From positions 1,583,501-1,647,500 of the forward strand of contig NC_022657.1 of assembly GCF_000494755.1 (NCBI RefSeq): a DNA stretch of 64,000 nt, written 5' to 3'. The stretch is from Amorphoplanes friuliensis DSM 7358. GTDB lineage: Bacteria; Actinomycetota; Actinomycetes; Mycobacteriales; Micromonosporaceae. Shown here piece after piece: positions 1 through 7,358 of this stretch; within the stretch, counting starts at the first letter, position 1; every line of letters starts with the position of its first letter. A model generated the notes under the pieces. It was not told the origin of the DNA and ran no database searches. It saw nothing but the letters and a program-made list of their open reading frames with translations. Made by a program: the position numbers and the translations under genes.

Positions 1-637
1 CGATCGGCTTGCGTGCCGCCCCGACCACACCCCCGCCGTCAGCGACCAGAACAACATCGGGCGCGAGCACATCCAGCAAACCCTGCACGTCACCGCCGCG
101 CACCGCGGCCAAGAACCGCTCCACGACGGCGGCCTGCTCGGCCGGACTGACCCGCACCCGCGGCCGCCGGGCCGCAACGTGCTCCCGCGCCCGATGCCCG
201 ATCTGCCGCACGGCGGCCGGCGACTTCCCGACCGCCTCCGCAATCTCGTCGTACGGCGTCTCGAACACTTCCCGCAGGACAAAAACCGCCCGCTCGGTCG
301 GCCCCAGCGTCTCCAGCACGGTCAGCATCGCCACCGAGACACTCTCGGCGAGCTCCACGTCCTCGGCCACATCGGGGCTGGTCAGAAGCGGTTCGGGAAG
401 CCACTCACCGACATAGTCCTCCCGCTGCCGCGACACGGTCCGGAGCCGGTTCAGCGCCTGCCGGGTCACGATCCTGACCAGGTACGCCCGCGGCTCCCTC
501 ACCTCGGCCCGTGCCACGTCCGCCCACCGCAGCCACGTCTCCTGCACAACATCCTCGGCGTCGGCGGCCGACCCGAGCATCTCGTAGGCAACGGTGAAAA
601 GCAGACTGCGATGGGTGACGAAAGGATCGTCGGTCAT
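1..637 (-). CDS. sigJ: ECF41-type RNA polymerase sigma factor, C-terminus cut by window edge
   Basis: Reading down from ATG at 637 gives an open frame to the window edge (about 212 residues). It begins MTDDPFVTHRSLLF and contains a sigma region 2 (YEMLGSAADAEDVVQETWLRW), the linker motif WLPEPLL, and a region 4 with a helix-turn-helix (YDEIAEAVGKSPAAVRQIGHRA). A partial SnoaL-like domain follows with the acid/glycine motif VADGGG. The WLPEP and DGGG motifs plus a neighbouring carboxymuconolactone decarboxylase gene define group ECF41, where the C-terminal domain is a built-in regulator. The ATG overlaps the stop of the upstream gene (ATGA), so the pair is probably translationally coupled. The protein likely recruits RNA polymerase to the promoter at 1248-1274. 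It is partial only because the window ends. Confidence 0.93.
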   Translation of the reverse strand, partial: MTDDPFVTHRSLLFTVAYEMLGSAADAEDVVQETWLRWADVARAEVREPRAYLVRIVTRQALNRLRTVSRQREDYVGEWLPEPLLTSPDVAEDVELAESVSVAMLTVLETLGPTERAVFVLREVFETPYDEIAEAVGKSPAAVRQIGHRAREHVAARRPRVRVSPAEQAAVVERFLAAVRGGDVQGLLDVLAPDVVLVADGGGVVGAARKPI

Positions 638-1215
638 GCGTGCGACGCTACGGTCTTCAACGGCGGCAACCCGCACGACGTCGCAAACTCCTGCGACTCG
701 ATCCCGAGCGCGACATTCATCCTCGCCGCCTGATTCGCAAACGCGACCCAAGCCGTGAGCTCCACCAGCGCCGGCGCACCGAGCTGCCTGAGCAGACTCG
801 CCGAAAGCTCATCGGTCACGGTCGGCGGAGTCTGCGACATGGCCTCCGCATATTCGAGAACCTCCCGCTCCAGCGAAGTGAAAACGTCCGACACCCGCCA
901 CCGCGGCACCTCCCGCGCCTTCGCCTCGTCGAGCCCCTCGTTGTGCGCCATGAAGTACCCGTAGTCCAGGCAGAACGAGCACCCGATCAACGAAGACGTC
1001 GCCATGTGCGCGTAGGACTTCAGATCCTTGTCACAGGCGTTCCACTTCGAAGCCTTACGACCGTTGGCGAGGCCGACCTTGAGCACCGGCTTGTTGTTCC
1101 AGAGAACCCCGAGCCCGTCAGGCACGATCCCGAACATCTTCTTGCTGAACTTCTTCAGCAGGCCCCCGTAAACCCCGGTGATCTCAGCCTGCGGCACCCG
1201 AGTGTCTCTGCTCAT
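634..1215 (-). CDS. carboxymuconolactone decarboxylase (AhpD-like) family protein
   Basis: 193 residues, alpha-helical AhpD/CMD fold. A redox CxxC pair (C79, C82) lies in GCSFCLDYG, followed by H91, the region used by AhpD-type enzymes for peroxide-linked thiol chemistry. The start at 1215 is preceded by a strong ribosome site (AGGAGGAGA). The gene overlaps the sigma factor by ATGA. ECF41 sigma factors are typically encoded beside a CMD, oxidoreductase or epimerase gene, so this is likely the sigma factor's main target. Substrate unknown; a redox or stress role is inferred. Confidence 0.88.
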   Translation of the reverse strand: MSRDTRVPQAEITGVYGGLLKKFSKKMFGIVPDGLGVLWNNKPVLKVGLANGRKASKWNACDKDLKSYAHMATSSLIGCSFCLDYGYFMAHNEGLDEAKAREVPRWRVSDVFTSLEREVLEYAEAMSQTPPTVTDELSASLLRQLGAPALVELTAWVAFANQAARMNVALGIESQEFATSCGLPPLKTVASHA

Positions 1216-1247
1216 GTCTCCTCCTCATGCGCTGCGTACGGCATGAA

Positions 1248-1274
1248 GACACCAGCGATCTCAGACTTGTGACA
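1248..1274 (-). promoter_or_regulatory. ECF41-type promoter (TGTCACA - 16 nt - TGTC)
   Basis: On the minus strand TGTCACA (1268-1274) is followed after 16 bases by TGTC (1248-1251), and then by the CMD start codon at 1215. The published ECF41 consensus is TGTCACA for the -35 and CGTC for the -10, so the -35 matches exactly and the -10 has one mismatch. Its place directly in front of the CMD-sigma pair implies autoregulation. Confidence 0.75.
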
Positions 1275-1689
1275 ACCAACCCTCGGTACCCCGGTGCCGG
1301 TCGAGCTCGACCACGTCGAACTCGTCTCTGCGGTCCTTCCGCTTGACGCCCAGCTTGGCCAGCACCTGCGAGATGGGGGTGACTTCGACGGTCTCACCCT
1401 CGTCCATCTCGAGCGGCCCGAAGGTGAGCGTGCCGTCGGTCCAGATCTCGGCGCGCTGCGTCCCGATGCCACCGAAGAACTCGGCCTCGACGTAGGCGAC
1501 CGTGCCTGGGGTCTCGAACTTGACCGCCCTGCCGCCCTCCGGGCCGGCGAAGGCAGCAAACAGCTTTTCCGTCATCGGCACGAGCACAAGGTCCTCATGC
1601 AGCGGCACAATGACCGCATCCGGCTGCCCTGCGACAGCCCTACGGACATCGGCCGCCGGCCCGATGATGGCCTCGAGCGTGTATCCCAT
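1261..1689 (-). CDS. conserved hypothetical protein
   Basis: 142 residues starting MGYTLEAIIGPAADV and ending DRHRGTEGWLSQV. I recognise no named domain. It is acidic, with no signal peptide or membrane segment, and its codon use matches the high-GC neighbours, so it is probably a real cytoplasmic protein. The stop codon is immediately upstream of the ECF41 promoter of the next gene, so the two transcription units are back to back. Function unknown. Confidence 0.7.
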   Translation of the reverse strand: MGYTLEAIIGPAADVRRAVAGQPDAVIVPLHEDLVLVPMTEKLFAAFAGPEGGRAVKFETPGTVAYVEAEFFGGIGTQRAEIWTDGTLTFGPLEMDEGETVEVTPISQVLAKLGVKRKDRRDEFDVVELDRHRGTEGWLSQV

Positions 1690-1706
1690 CCCTCACCCCT
1701 TCGCCG

Positions 1707-1964
1707 TCAGCGTCTCGGCCAACGGCTCATGTGCTGGTCGACAACGGCCCTGACCTGGCGACGAAGATCGGTGTAGCTCATGTCGCCCATGCCCTCAGCC
1801 TCGAAAACGGCATCAGTGAACGCATCCACACCGGCCGGCGGCGCCTCCACCAGCCGGCGATTCGCCTCCGGCGGCAGGCAGAACCCGAGCCGAACGCACA
1901 GATCGTAGAGCAGCTCCCCAACCTCGAACTCGAGGTCACGGTCGTCGTCCATGACGACCAGCAT
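1707..1964 (-). CDS. small conserved hypothetical protein
   Basis: 85 residues starting MLVVMDDDRDLEFEVGELLYDLCVRLGFCLPP. It looks helical and acidic. It lies 17 bases upstream of the 142-residue gene on the same strand and is probably co-transcribed with it. The true start could be the ATG four codons further in (MDDDRDLE). No known domain recognised; its size and arrangement resemble small accessory or immunity-type proteins, but nothing proves that. Confidence 0.6.
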   Translation of the reverse strand: MLVVMDDDRDLEFEVGELLYDLCVRLGFCLPPEANRRLVEAPPAGVDAFTDAVFEAEGMGDMSYTDLRRQVRAVVDQHMSRWPRR

Positions 1965-1991
1965 GCCGCCCGCGATGGAATCTTCACTCCA

Positions 1992-2208
1992 TGGTCATGG
2001 CGCCGGTGCCCGATTACGACGACTTGATCTGGCTGTTCGAGGACGAGCCGGCCCACCGGTACGTCGAGGACAAGAAGGCAGCCGGCTACGACTACCGCTG
2101 GCGGAGATTGTGGCTGTACACCTGCAAGATCTCTTGGTGAAGGCTTCGGGCTGCTCCGACAAGGACATTGCAGCGCCAGTGATCGCTGCATATTCTGACA
2201 TCGCCTGA
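1992..2208 (+). pseudogene. frameshifted remnant of a small gene
   Basis: A frame beginning with ATG at 1992 reads MVMAPVPDYDDLIWLFEDEP and onward with natural-looking sequence, then runs to a stop at about 2141 after 49 codons. Near 2098 the plus-one frame takes over with PLAEIVAVHLQDLLVKASG and continues to a stop at 2206-2208. Joining the two halves gives a plausible protein of about 70 residues, so this looks like one gene broken by a one-base change. Alternatively only the 49-codon frame is real. It sits just before the AT-richer PIN gene. Confidence 0.35.
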
Positions 2209-2224
2209 CGTCGAGAGTGGAGCC

Positions 2225-3550
2225 ATGACTAGATCCTCGTTCAGCTATGGTTTCGAGCATTACGTGCCGCCGGATCTAGAAACGATTCGAAAAGGCCTTC
2301 TCGAAGGGCTGGTCGTTCTTGACTCGAACGTGCTGCTGAGCCTGTACCGCTATGCGCCCAAGTCGCGTACCGAGCTGCAGAATGCTTTATCGTTGGTCGG
2401 TCGGCGGCTGTGGATACCTCACCAAGTTGGACTGGAATTCCATCGGAACAGACTAAAAGTTATCGCCGATTTCGATGCAGCCTACAAGGATGTGATCGGC
2501 TCGCTTCAGCAACGCAAAGATAGTTTCGCGCCTGAGCTGGATCAAAAGATTCGAGAACTTGGGAATCGCGTCGCGCTACCCGACGACGAACGTGATGATC
2601 TCTTGCAGCTTTTGGAGTCGAGCTTCCGGCAGCTGCAATCTGCCCTCGAGCAACTTCAACGCAGTCATGGAGTGGGTGCGCCCGCTGCGCCGGATTCGAT
2701 TCTTGAGAAGCTTCGAGAAATTCTTCACGGCCGCGTCGGTTCGGAGCCCCCTGCGGAACAGCGGAAGCTGGACATGGAAGAGGCGGCCCGTCGCGTCGAT
2801 GAAAAGGTGCCGCCGGGATACAAGGACTCAGGTAAAGACGAGCCTCACGGGGATTACCTCGTATGGTCTCAAACGCTTCGCGAAGCCCAAGAGCGAAAGT
2901 CTCCAGTCGTGGTCTTGGTGACGAGCGATACGAAGGATGATTGGTACCTGCGGCTCAAGGGCCAGACGATCATGGCACGACCAGAGCTTTCTCATGAGTG
3001 TTTGAAAGTGGCAGGAGCTCAACTTGTCATGCTGCCAACCCGCCTATTCCTTTCCTACGCGCAGCGCTTCCTGAAAGCCAATATCAGTGACGAGACTATC
3101 CGTCAGGCGGAGAATGAGTCATTGGCGGACGAAAGGCGGCTGCTCGAAGGCCTCGTTCGGCGTATTAAAGAACTTAGGGCTCAGGAGGCGGACGCCGTTG
3201 GTCGGCTGACGGATCTTGAGCGACGTAAAGTCCAAGTGCAAGACTCGCTTTCGGTATCCGAGCGTCGATATGGTTACCTGCTGAATCAGCGAGACTCACT
3301 CATTAGCTCGGCCTCGGAGGATCCAGATGAGAGGGAGCGTCTATCGAATTTGCGGAGTGATATCGCACATTTCAGGCATGAGATAATTTCGCGTGAAACC
3401 GAGATTATTTCATTCAGTGAGCAAATCCGATCGATCGCTTCGCGGCTTGAAGTGGTCAGAGCAAAAGAAAGATTGACACACGAAGAATACGAGGAGCGCA
3501 AACATCGATTTGCAATTTCCCGGCAGCTCGCTTATCAAGCAAAGCAATGA
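2225..3550 (+). CDS. PIN-like domain protein with C-terminal coiled coil
   Basis: 441 residues. The N-terminal part (about residues 8-265) matches the PIN-like nuclease family PIN_8: VVLDSNVLLSLYRY with acidic D33, then WIPHQVGLEFHRNR, then VVVLVTSDTKDDWY with further acidic residues. Residues 280-430 are a long charged coiled coil (repeated R-R-L/E-L-x-x patterns). A GGAG-type site (GTGGAG) precedes the ATG. Base composition is visibly lower in GC than the flanks and there is a TTA leucine codon at 2387, unusual here and a sign of transfer. The gene stands alone between a broken gene and tRNA-Arg. PIN_8 proteins are probable RNases; a defence or toxin-like role is inference. Confidence 0.8.
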   Translation: MTRSSFSYGFEHYVPPDLETIRKGLLEGLVVLDSNVLLSLYRYAPKSRTELQNALSLVGRRLWIPHQVGLEFHRNRLKVIADFDAAYKDVIGSLQQRKDSFAPELDQKIRELGNRVALPDDERDDLLQLLESSFRQLQSALEQLQRSHGVGAPAAPDSILEKLREILHGRVGSEPPAEQRKLDMEEAARRVDEKVPPGYKDSGKDEPHGDYLVWSQTLREAQERKSPVVVLVTSDTKDDWYLRLKGQTIMARPELSHECLKVAGAQLVMLPTRLFLSYAQRFLKANISDETIRQAENESLADERRLLEGLVRRIKELRAQEADAVGRLTDLERRKVQVQDSLSVSERRYGYLLNQRDSLISSASEDPDERERLSNLRSDIAHFRHEIISRETEIISFSEQIRSIASRLEVVRAKERLTHEEYEERKHRFAISRQLAYQAKQ

Positions 3551-3714
3551 TCTATAGAGGTGTAGCAGTCGCCTCGCTGGACAACGCATACCTGCGCTTC
3601 TCCGAGCGGAGAGGCAACTTCCCGGCAGTGCCTCGGTCACCTGCAGAGCCGATGTGGTGATGGCACTGGCTTGCCCAGCGTTCATGCCTTCGAGGTTTTT
3701 GATCTACTCGTAAC

Positions 3715-3790
3715 TGGCGCGCCCGGCAGGATTCGAACCTGCGACCGACGGATTAGAAGTCCGTTGCTCTATCCGCTGAGCTACGAGCGC
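3715..3790 (-). tRNA. tRNA-Arg (anticodon TCT)
   Basis: Reverse-strand cloverleaf from 3790: acceptor GCGCTCG pairs with CGGGCGC, the T arm has GGTTCGAATCC, and the anticodon loop is CTTCTAA with anticodon TCT (3755-3757). CCA is encoded (3715-3717). It reads the rare AGA codon. tRNA genes of this kind are common integration sites, and the AT-richer PIN gene lies next door. Confidence 0.97.
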
Positions 3791-3860
3791 CTGGCCGGCA
3801 CGCGGGGTGTGCTGGCCAGCACATACTAGAGTTTTGGAGGGCGCTCGGTCGAGCGGGATG

Positions 3861-4871
3861 TCACGGTGCCGTGGCGTCGGCTTTGTCCTCGGGGGCCGGT
3901 GGGACCTCGATCTCGGGGGTGCCTTTCGGGGGGACGAAGGCGTCGACCCAGCGGCCGAGCTCCTGGAAGACCTCGACGCGGACGTCCTTGCCGGACAGGG
4001 TCAGGTCGTGGAGGCCGCCGTCGAAGCGGGCGATCGTCACGCGGCTGCCCAGGCGGGGGGCCCAGCGGGCGATGTGTTCGACGTCGAGGACCGCGTCGGA
4101 CAGGCGGACGTCCTCGGTCCAGCCGCGGCCGCGGAAGGTCCGGGTCGAGCAGGCGACCATGACAGGTGCGTCGATGGTCAAGCCGGCGCGCAGGCGGGCC
4201 TGGCCGCGTCTGATTGCTTCGAGCCATCCGGTACGCACGGGAAAGCCGTTCACGGGCTTCCAGGCGAGGTCGTACGTCCACTCGCCACGGTGATCACTGT
4301 GCAGACTCTGCCCGTACAGGCCGAGGGTTGACAGGGGGAGCACGCGGTAGGGCTTGCGGCCGCTGGCCCGGCCGACGATGTTCGCGATAGGTCTGCGAAG
4401 CAGCCAGGGGGCGTTGAAGTCGAAGAACGGGCTGTTCAGGAACAGGCCGTCGACCAGGCCCTCGTTGCTGCGGGAGTGCGACCACAGCGACGTGATCAAG
4501 CCGCCGGTGGAGTGGCCGGCGACGAGGAGCTGGTCGTGGCCGTCCTGCTCGCGGATGATGCGGGCGGACTCGTCCAGCTCCGGGTAGTAATCGGTGAGGC
4601 TGCGGCAGAAGTTCGGTGTCTGGTGCGGGAGGAGGCTGCGGCCGTACTTGCGCAGGTCCAGGGCGTAGAAGTCCCAGCCGCGTTCGACGAAGAAGTCGGC
4701 CAGGTGGGTCTGGAAGAAGTAGTCGACGAACCCGTGGACGTAGAGCACCGCGCGGCGCGACGGGGTGTCCCCGCGGCGGCGGACGAGGGTGGCGATCACC
4801 GGGCCCTCGTCGTCGGTGCCCAGGTCGATGGTGTGTTTCTCGTACGGCAGGCCCAGGACGTCGGTCTCCAC
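3861..4871 (-). CDS. alpha/beta hydrolase (lysophospholipase-like)
   Basis: 336 residues. The oxyanion-region motif YVHGFVDYFF is followed by the nucleophile elbow AGHSTGGL (serine in GHSTG) and a C-terminal histidine in FDGGLHDLTLS, as expected for a Ser-Asp-His hydrolase of the serine aminopeptidase/monoglyceride lipase type. The tail (about 30 residues) is Pro/Glu rich. No signal peptide, so probably cytoplasmic. It diverges from ssb, the shared upstream region being about 170 bases. Substrate unknown. Confidence 0.88.
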   Translation of the reverse strand: METDVLGLPYEKHTIDLGTDDEGPVIATLVRRRGDTPSRRAVLYVHGFVDYFFQTHLADFFVERGWDFYALDLRKYGRSLLPHQTPNFCRSLTDYYPELDESARIIREQDGHDQLLVAGHSTGGLITSLWSHSRSNEGLVDGLFLNSPFFDFNAPWLLRRPIANIVGRASGRKPYRVLPLSTLGLYGQSLHSDHRGEWTYDLAWKPVNGFPVRTGWLEAIRRGQARLRAGLTIDAPVMVACSTRTFRGRGWTEDVRLSDAVLDVEHIARWAPRLGSRVTIARFDGGLHDLTLSGKDVRVEVFQELGRWVDAFVPPKGTPEIEVPPAPEDKADATAP

Positions 4872-4934
4872 GCCGCTAGGTTACCCACGCGTAAGGATCT
4901 CCGCGCCATAGCAGATCCAGCTGATCTTGCCGGG

Positions 4935-4960
4935 TTGTCCACAACCTCGAGTTGTCCACA
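4935..4960 (+). promoter_or_regulatory. two DnaA-box-like sites upstream of ssb
   Basis: TTGTCCACA occurs at 4935-4943 and again at 4952-4960 in the same orientation, 17 bases apart. This is the preferred DnaA box of high-GC actinobacteria. The pair sits about 90 bases before the ssb start, where DnaA binding could link ssb expression to replication. The regulatory role is inferred. Confidence 0.5.
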
Positions 4961-5041
4961 GGCCGGGCCCGTTCGCCGAAGCGGACACAGGCGCCTTCGC
5001 GGCACTCTGCTCCCCAGATTCCCCACGTCGAAGGAGAAGCA

Positions 5042-5764
5042 GTGTTCGAAACGAATGTTGTCGTAGTCGGAAACGTGCTCACCGCGCCGGAGTGGCGGCG
5101 CCCCGCCAACACCAACGCGCTCGTCGCGAACTTCCGGGTCGCTTCGACCGTCCGGCGCCTCGACCGGGAGACCGGCCGCTGGGTCGACGGCAACCAATTC
5201 CGTGTACGCGTGAACTGCTGGCGCCGCCTGGCCGAGGGTGTGGCGTCCTCGATCACGGTCGGCGACCCGGTCATCGTGTCCGGGCGGCTGAGCACCCGCG
5301 ACTGGACCGACGCCGAGGGCAACCTGCGCACCTCGTACGAGATGGAGGCGGTGTCGGTCGGTCACGACCTGGCTCGCGGGCGGGGCCGGTTCTTCCGCAC
5401 CAAGGCCGTCGGGGCGACCAGCGCGGTGGAGACGCCCGAGGCGGACGGCCAGGTCCGTGGTGAGTCGTCGGTGCCGGTCTCCGAGGACGAGGCCCCGACC
5501 GTGTACGGCGACGGCATCCTCGACGGCGACGAGCCGACGTTCGAGGACGTCCCGGCGGTCGCTGGACTGCGGGGCGGGTCGATCGAGCCGTTCGACACCG
5601 AGATGGTGATGCCGTCGACGGACGAGCCGGGCCCCGCTGACGAGCCCAAGCCGTCGGAAGAGCCCGAGGTGGAGATCTCCGTCGAAGCGATCGCAGGTGA
5701 GAGCGGTGGCCGGCGCTCCACCGGGCGCGGGCGGGGCAGCCGGCGTCAGCCCGTGCCCGCCTGA
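5042..5764 (+). CDS. ssb: single-stranded DNA-binding protein
   Basis: 240 residues. The N-terminal OB fold (about residues 1-120) shows the SSB pattern VFETNVVVVGNVLTAPEWR, then FRVASTVRRLDRETGRWVDG, then FRVRVNCWRRLAEGVASS, then GDPVIVSGRLSTRDW. The remaining half is an acidic, disordered tail. GTG at 5042 was chosen because AAGGAG lies five bases upstream; the frame is open earlier but without a ribosome site. The protein coats single-stranded DNA in replication and repair. This is a second-type actinobacterial SSB rather than the one between rpsF and rpsR, and its C-terminus lacks the usual acidic DDDIPF tip, ending instead in basic RRQPVPA. Confidence 0.88.
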   Translation: MFETNVVVVGNVLTAPEWRRPANTNALVANFRVASTVRRLDRETGRWVDGNQFRVRVNCWRRLAEGVASSITVGDPVIVSGRLSTRDWTDAEGNLRTSYEMEAVSVGHDLARGRGRFFRTKAVGATSAVETPEADGQVRGESSVPVSEDEAPTVYGDGILDGDEPTFEDVPAVAGLRGGSIEPFDTEMVMPSTDEPGPADEPKPSEEPEVEISVEAIAGESGGRRSTGRGRGSRRQPVPA

Positions 5765-5780
5765 CCTTCTCGGCTGAGCT

Positions 5781-5831
5781 GCCGCCGCTCCGGGGGCCGA
5801 CAATCCCCCGTGGGCCTGCCGGAGCGGCGGC
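5781..5831 (+). terminator. hairpin terminator-like structure after ssb
   Basis: A perfect 13-bp inverted repeat (GCCGCCGCTCCGG at 5781-5793, complement at 5819-5831) starts 16 bases after the ssb stop. Its loop holds a second small stem (GGGGG/CCCCC). No T run follows, which is common for actinobacterial terminators. Confidence 0.55.
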
Positions 5832-5839
5832 GTCGAACC

Positions 5840-6400
5840 GGTCCTCCCTTCCATCCGCCCGCCGACCACCCGATGCACGGCGCCGACCTCCGCGGCCGCC
5901 ACCGCACGGGAGTCCGGCGGTGAGCACCGGTCCCGGTGCGGGTGGCCGAGGACCGGACCGCCGACGGGCCCTGCGGGGGGGCCGTTCGAGGCCCGTCGGC
6001 CCGGCGGGTGGGTTGTCCGGTGGTCGGCAACCCACCCGCCGCACCCCCTGCCGCGCGATGCGTCGCCGGCCGCCCGGTCGTCCCCGTTCGCCGTACGGGG
6101 GCGGCCGGGCCCTGAACGGCGGCGGCGGAAAGCTCCCCGCCTTCCGCCGCCGCTGCTGCACCGATCGGTTCCGCGCCTCGGGGTGAGCGCCGGGACCGGT
6201 CGGCCCGGCGGGTGGATGTTCGGTGGTCGGCATCCACCCGCCACCCCGTGGACCGCCCGGCCCTTTGGCGCGGGGGCGATCCCCCGAGAGAAAGGGGCAA
6301 TCCGCCCGGCAAGGCGGACCTGCACCGGCTCGGGCCAGGCGGCAACCGCCGGCCGCCGTCCCCATCCCGGGGGCGGCGGCCGGCACGCGGCGGCTCATTA
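5840..6400. repeat. cluster of long hairpins, two with a shared 12-nt loop
   Basis: This 560-base non-coding stretch holds several strong stems. Hairpin A is 13 bp (6003-6015 with 6028-6040) around the loop TCCGGTGGTCGG. Hairpin B is 12 bp (6207-6218 with 6231-6242) around TTCGGTGGTCGG. Both are preceded by the same CGGCCCGGCGGGTGG stretch. Their stems differ but stay fully paired. The complement of the loop core, CCGACCACC, also appears at 5862-5870. Further stems lie at about 6118-6155 and 6348-6383 (CCGGCCGCCG with CGGCGGCCGG). It lies between ssb and cobD, so it could be a mobile palindromic repeat or part of the cobD leader. Confidence 0.6.
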
Positions 6401-6410
6401 GGGTGGTTGG

Positions 6411-7358
6411 GTGAAGAGAGCTGATGCTGCCGGTCTGCTGGCGGGATATGCGCTGGATGCCGTGCTGGGGGATCCGCGCCGGTTTCATCCGGTGGCGGGT
6501 TTCGGGCAGGCGGCCGGCGCCCTGGAACGCCGGCTCTACGCGCCGAATCGCCGGGCCGGGGCCGCGTTCACGGCCGTTGCGGTCGGCGTACCGGTGGTGG
6601 CTGGGCTGGCGGCGGCCGTGGTGACCCGGCGGCAGCCCGTGGTTCGTGCCGCGCTGGTCGCTGCGGCGACCTGGACGGTGCTCGGCGGTCGCACTCTGCG
6701 GCGGGAGTCCGCTGTCATGGCCGGGCACCTGGAACGCGAGGACCTCACCGCCGCGCGGGGACGGCTCAACCATCTCTGCGGCCGGGATCCGTCGACCCTC
6801 GACCAGCCCGAGCTGGCCCGCGCGACCGTCGAGTCGGTCGCCGAGAACACGTCCGATGCTGTGGTCGCCCCGCTGATCTGGGGTGGGCTGCTCGGGCTTC
6901 CGGGGCTGCTCGGTTATCGGGCCGCCAACACGCTCGATGCGATGGTGGGGCACCGGTCACCTCGCTACGCCCGGTTCGGCACGCCGGCGGCGCGGCTCGA
7001 CGACCTGCTCAATCTGGTGCCCGCGCGGCTGACCGGGCTGCTGACGATCGCCGCCGCGCCACTCGTTCGGGGAAAGCAGGCTGAGGCGTTGCGGGTGTGG
7101 CGGCGAGACCGCAACGATCACCCCAGTCCCAATGCGGGGCAGTGCGAGTCCGCGATGGCCGGTGCGCTGGGCGTACGCCTGGGTGGGCGCAACGTCTACT
7201 TCGGGCGTACCGAGACACGGCCTTTTCTGGGTGACGGGCCACGGCCCGCGGCGGGCGATCTGCGGCGGGCGGCCCGGATCTCGGGTGCGGTGGGGGCCGG
7301 CGCCGCGGTGCTCGCTGCGGGGGTTGCGCTGGTTCGATCCGGGCTGGTGCGCCGATGA
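6411..7358 (+). CDS. cobD: adenosylcobinamide-phosphate synthase CobD/CbiB
   Basis: 315 residues, integral membrane protein. The N-terminus [25 protein letters not shown] and the later [39 protein letters not shown] and [23 protein letters not shown] are hallmark CbiB motifs. The enzyme condenses adenosylcobyric acid with (R)-1-aminopropan-2-ol phosphate to form adenosylcobinamide phosphate in de novo B12 synthesis. The GTG start at 6411 has only a weak upstream purine run. The last codons overlap cobQ by ATGA, so the two are coupled. Confidence 0.95.
   Translation: MKRADAAGLLAGYALDAVLGDPRRFHPVAGFGQAAGALERRLYAPNRRAGAAFTAVAVGVPVVAGLAAAVVTRRQPVVRAALVAAATWTVLGGRTLRRESAVMAGHLEREDLTAARGRLNHLCGRDPSTLDQPELARATVESVAENTSDAVVAPLIWGGLLGLPGLLGYRAANTLDAMVGHRSPRYARFGTPAARLDDLLNLVPARLTGLLTIAAAPLVRGKQAEALRVWRRDRNDHPSPNAGQCESAMAGALGVRLGGRNVYFGRTETRPFLGDGPRPAAGDLRRAARISGAVGAGAAVLAAGVALVRSGLVRR

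Noticed and set aside
2200..3800. Integrated element at tRNA-Arg with flanking att repeats
   Set aside because: No duplicate of the tRNA 3' end and no integrase seen near 2200; only the base composition suggests transfer.
6240..6410. Cobalamin riboswitch before cobD
   Set aside because: No B12-box (GCCACTG-type) or matching core pairing could be found; only generic stems.
5271..6953. Minus-strand open frame of 560 codons
   Set aside because: Antisense to ssb and cobD and across the hairpin block; Arg/Pro/Gly-rich composition typical of a high-GC shadow frame.
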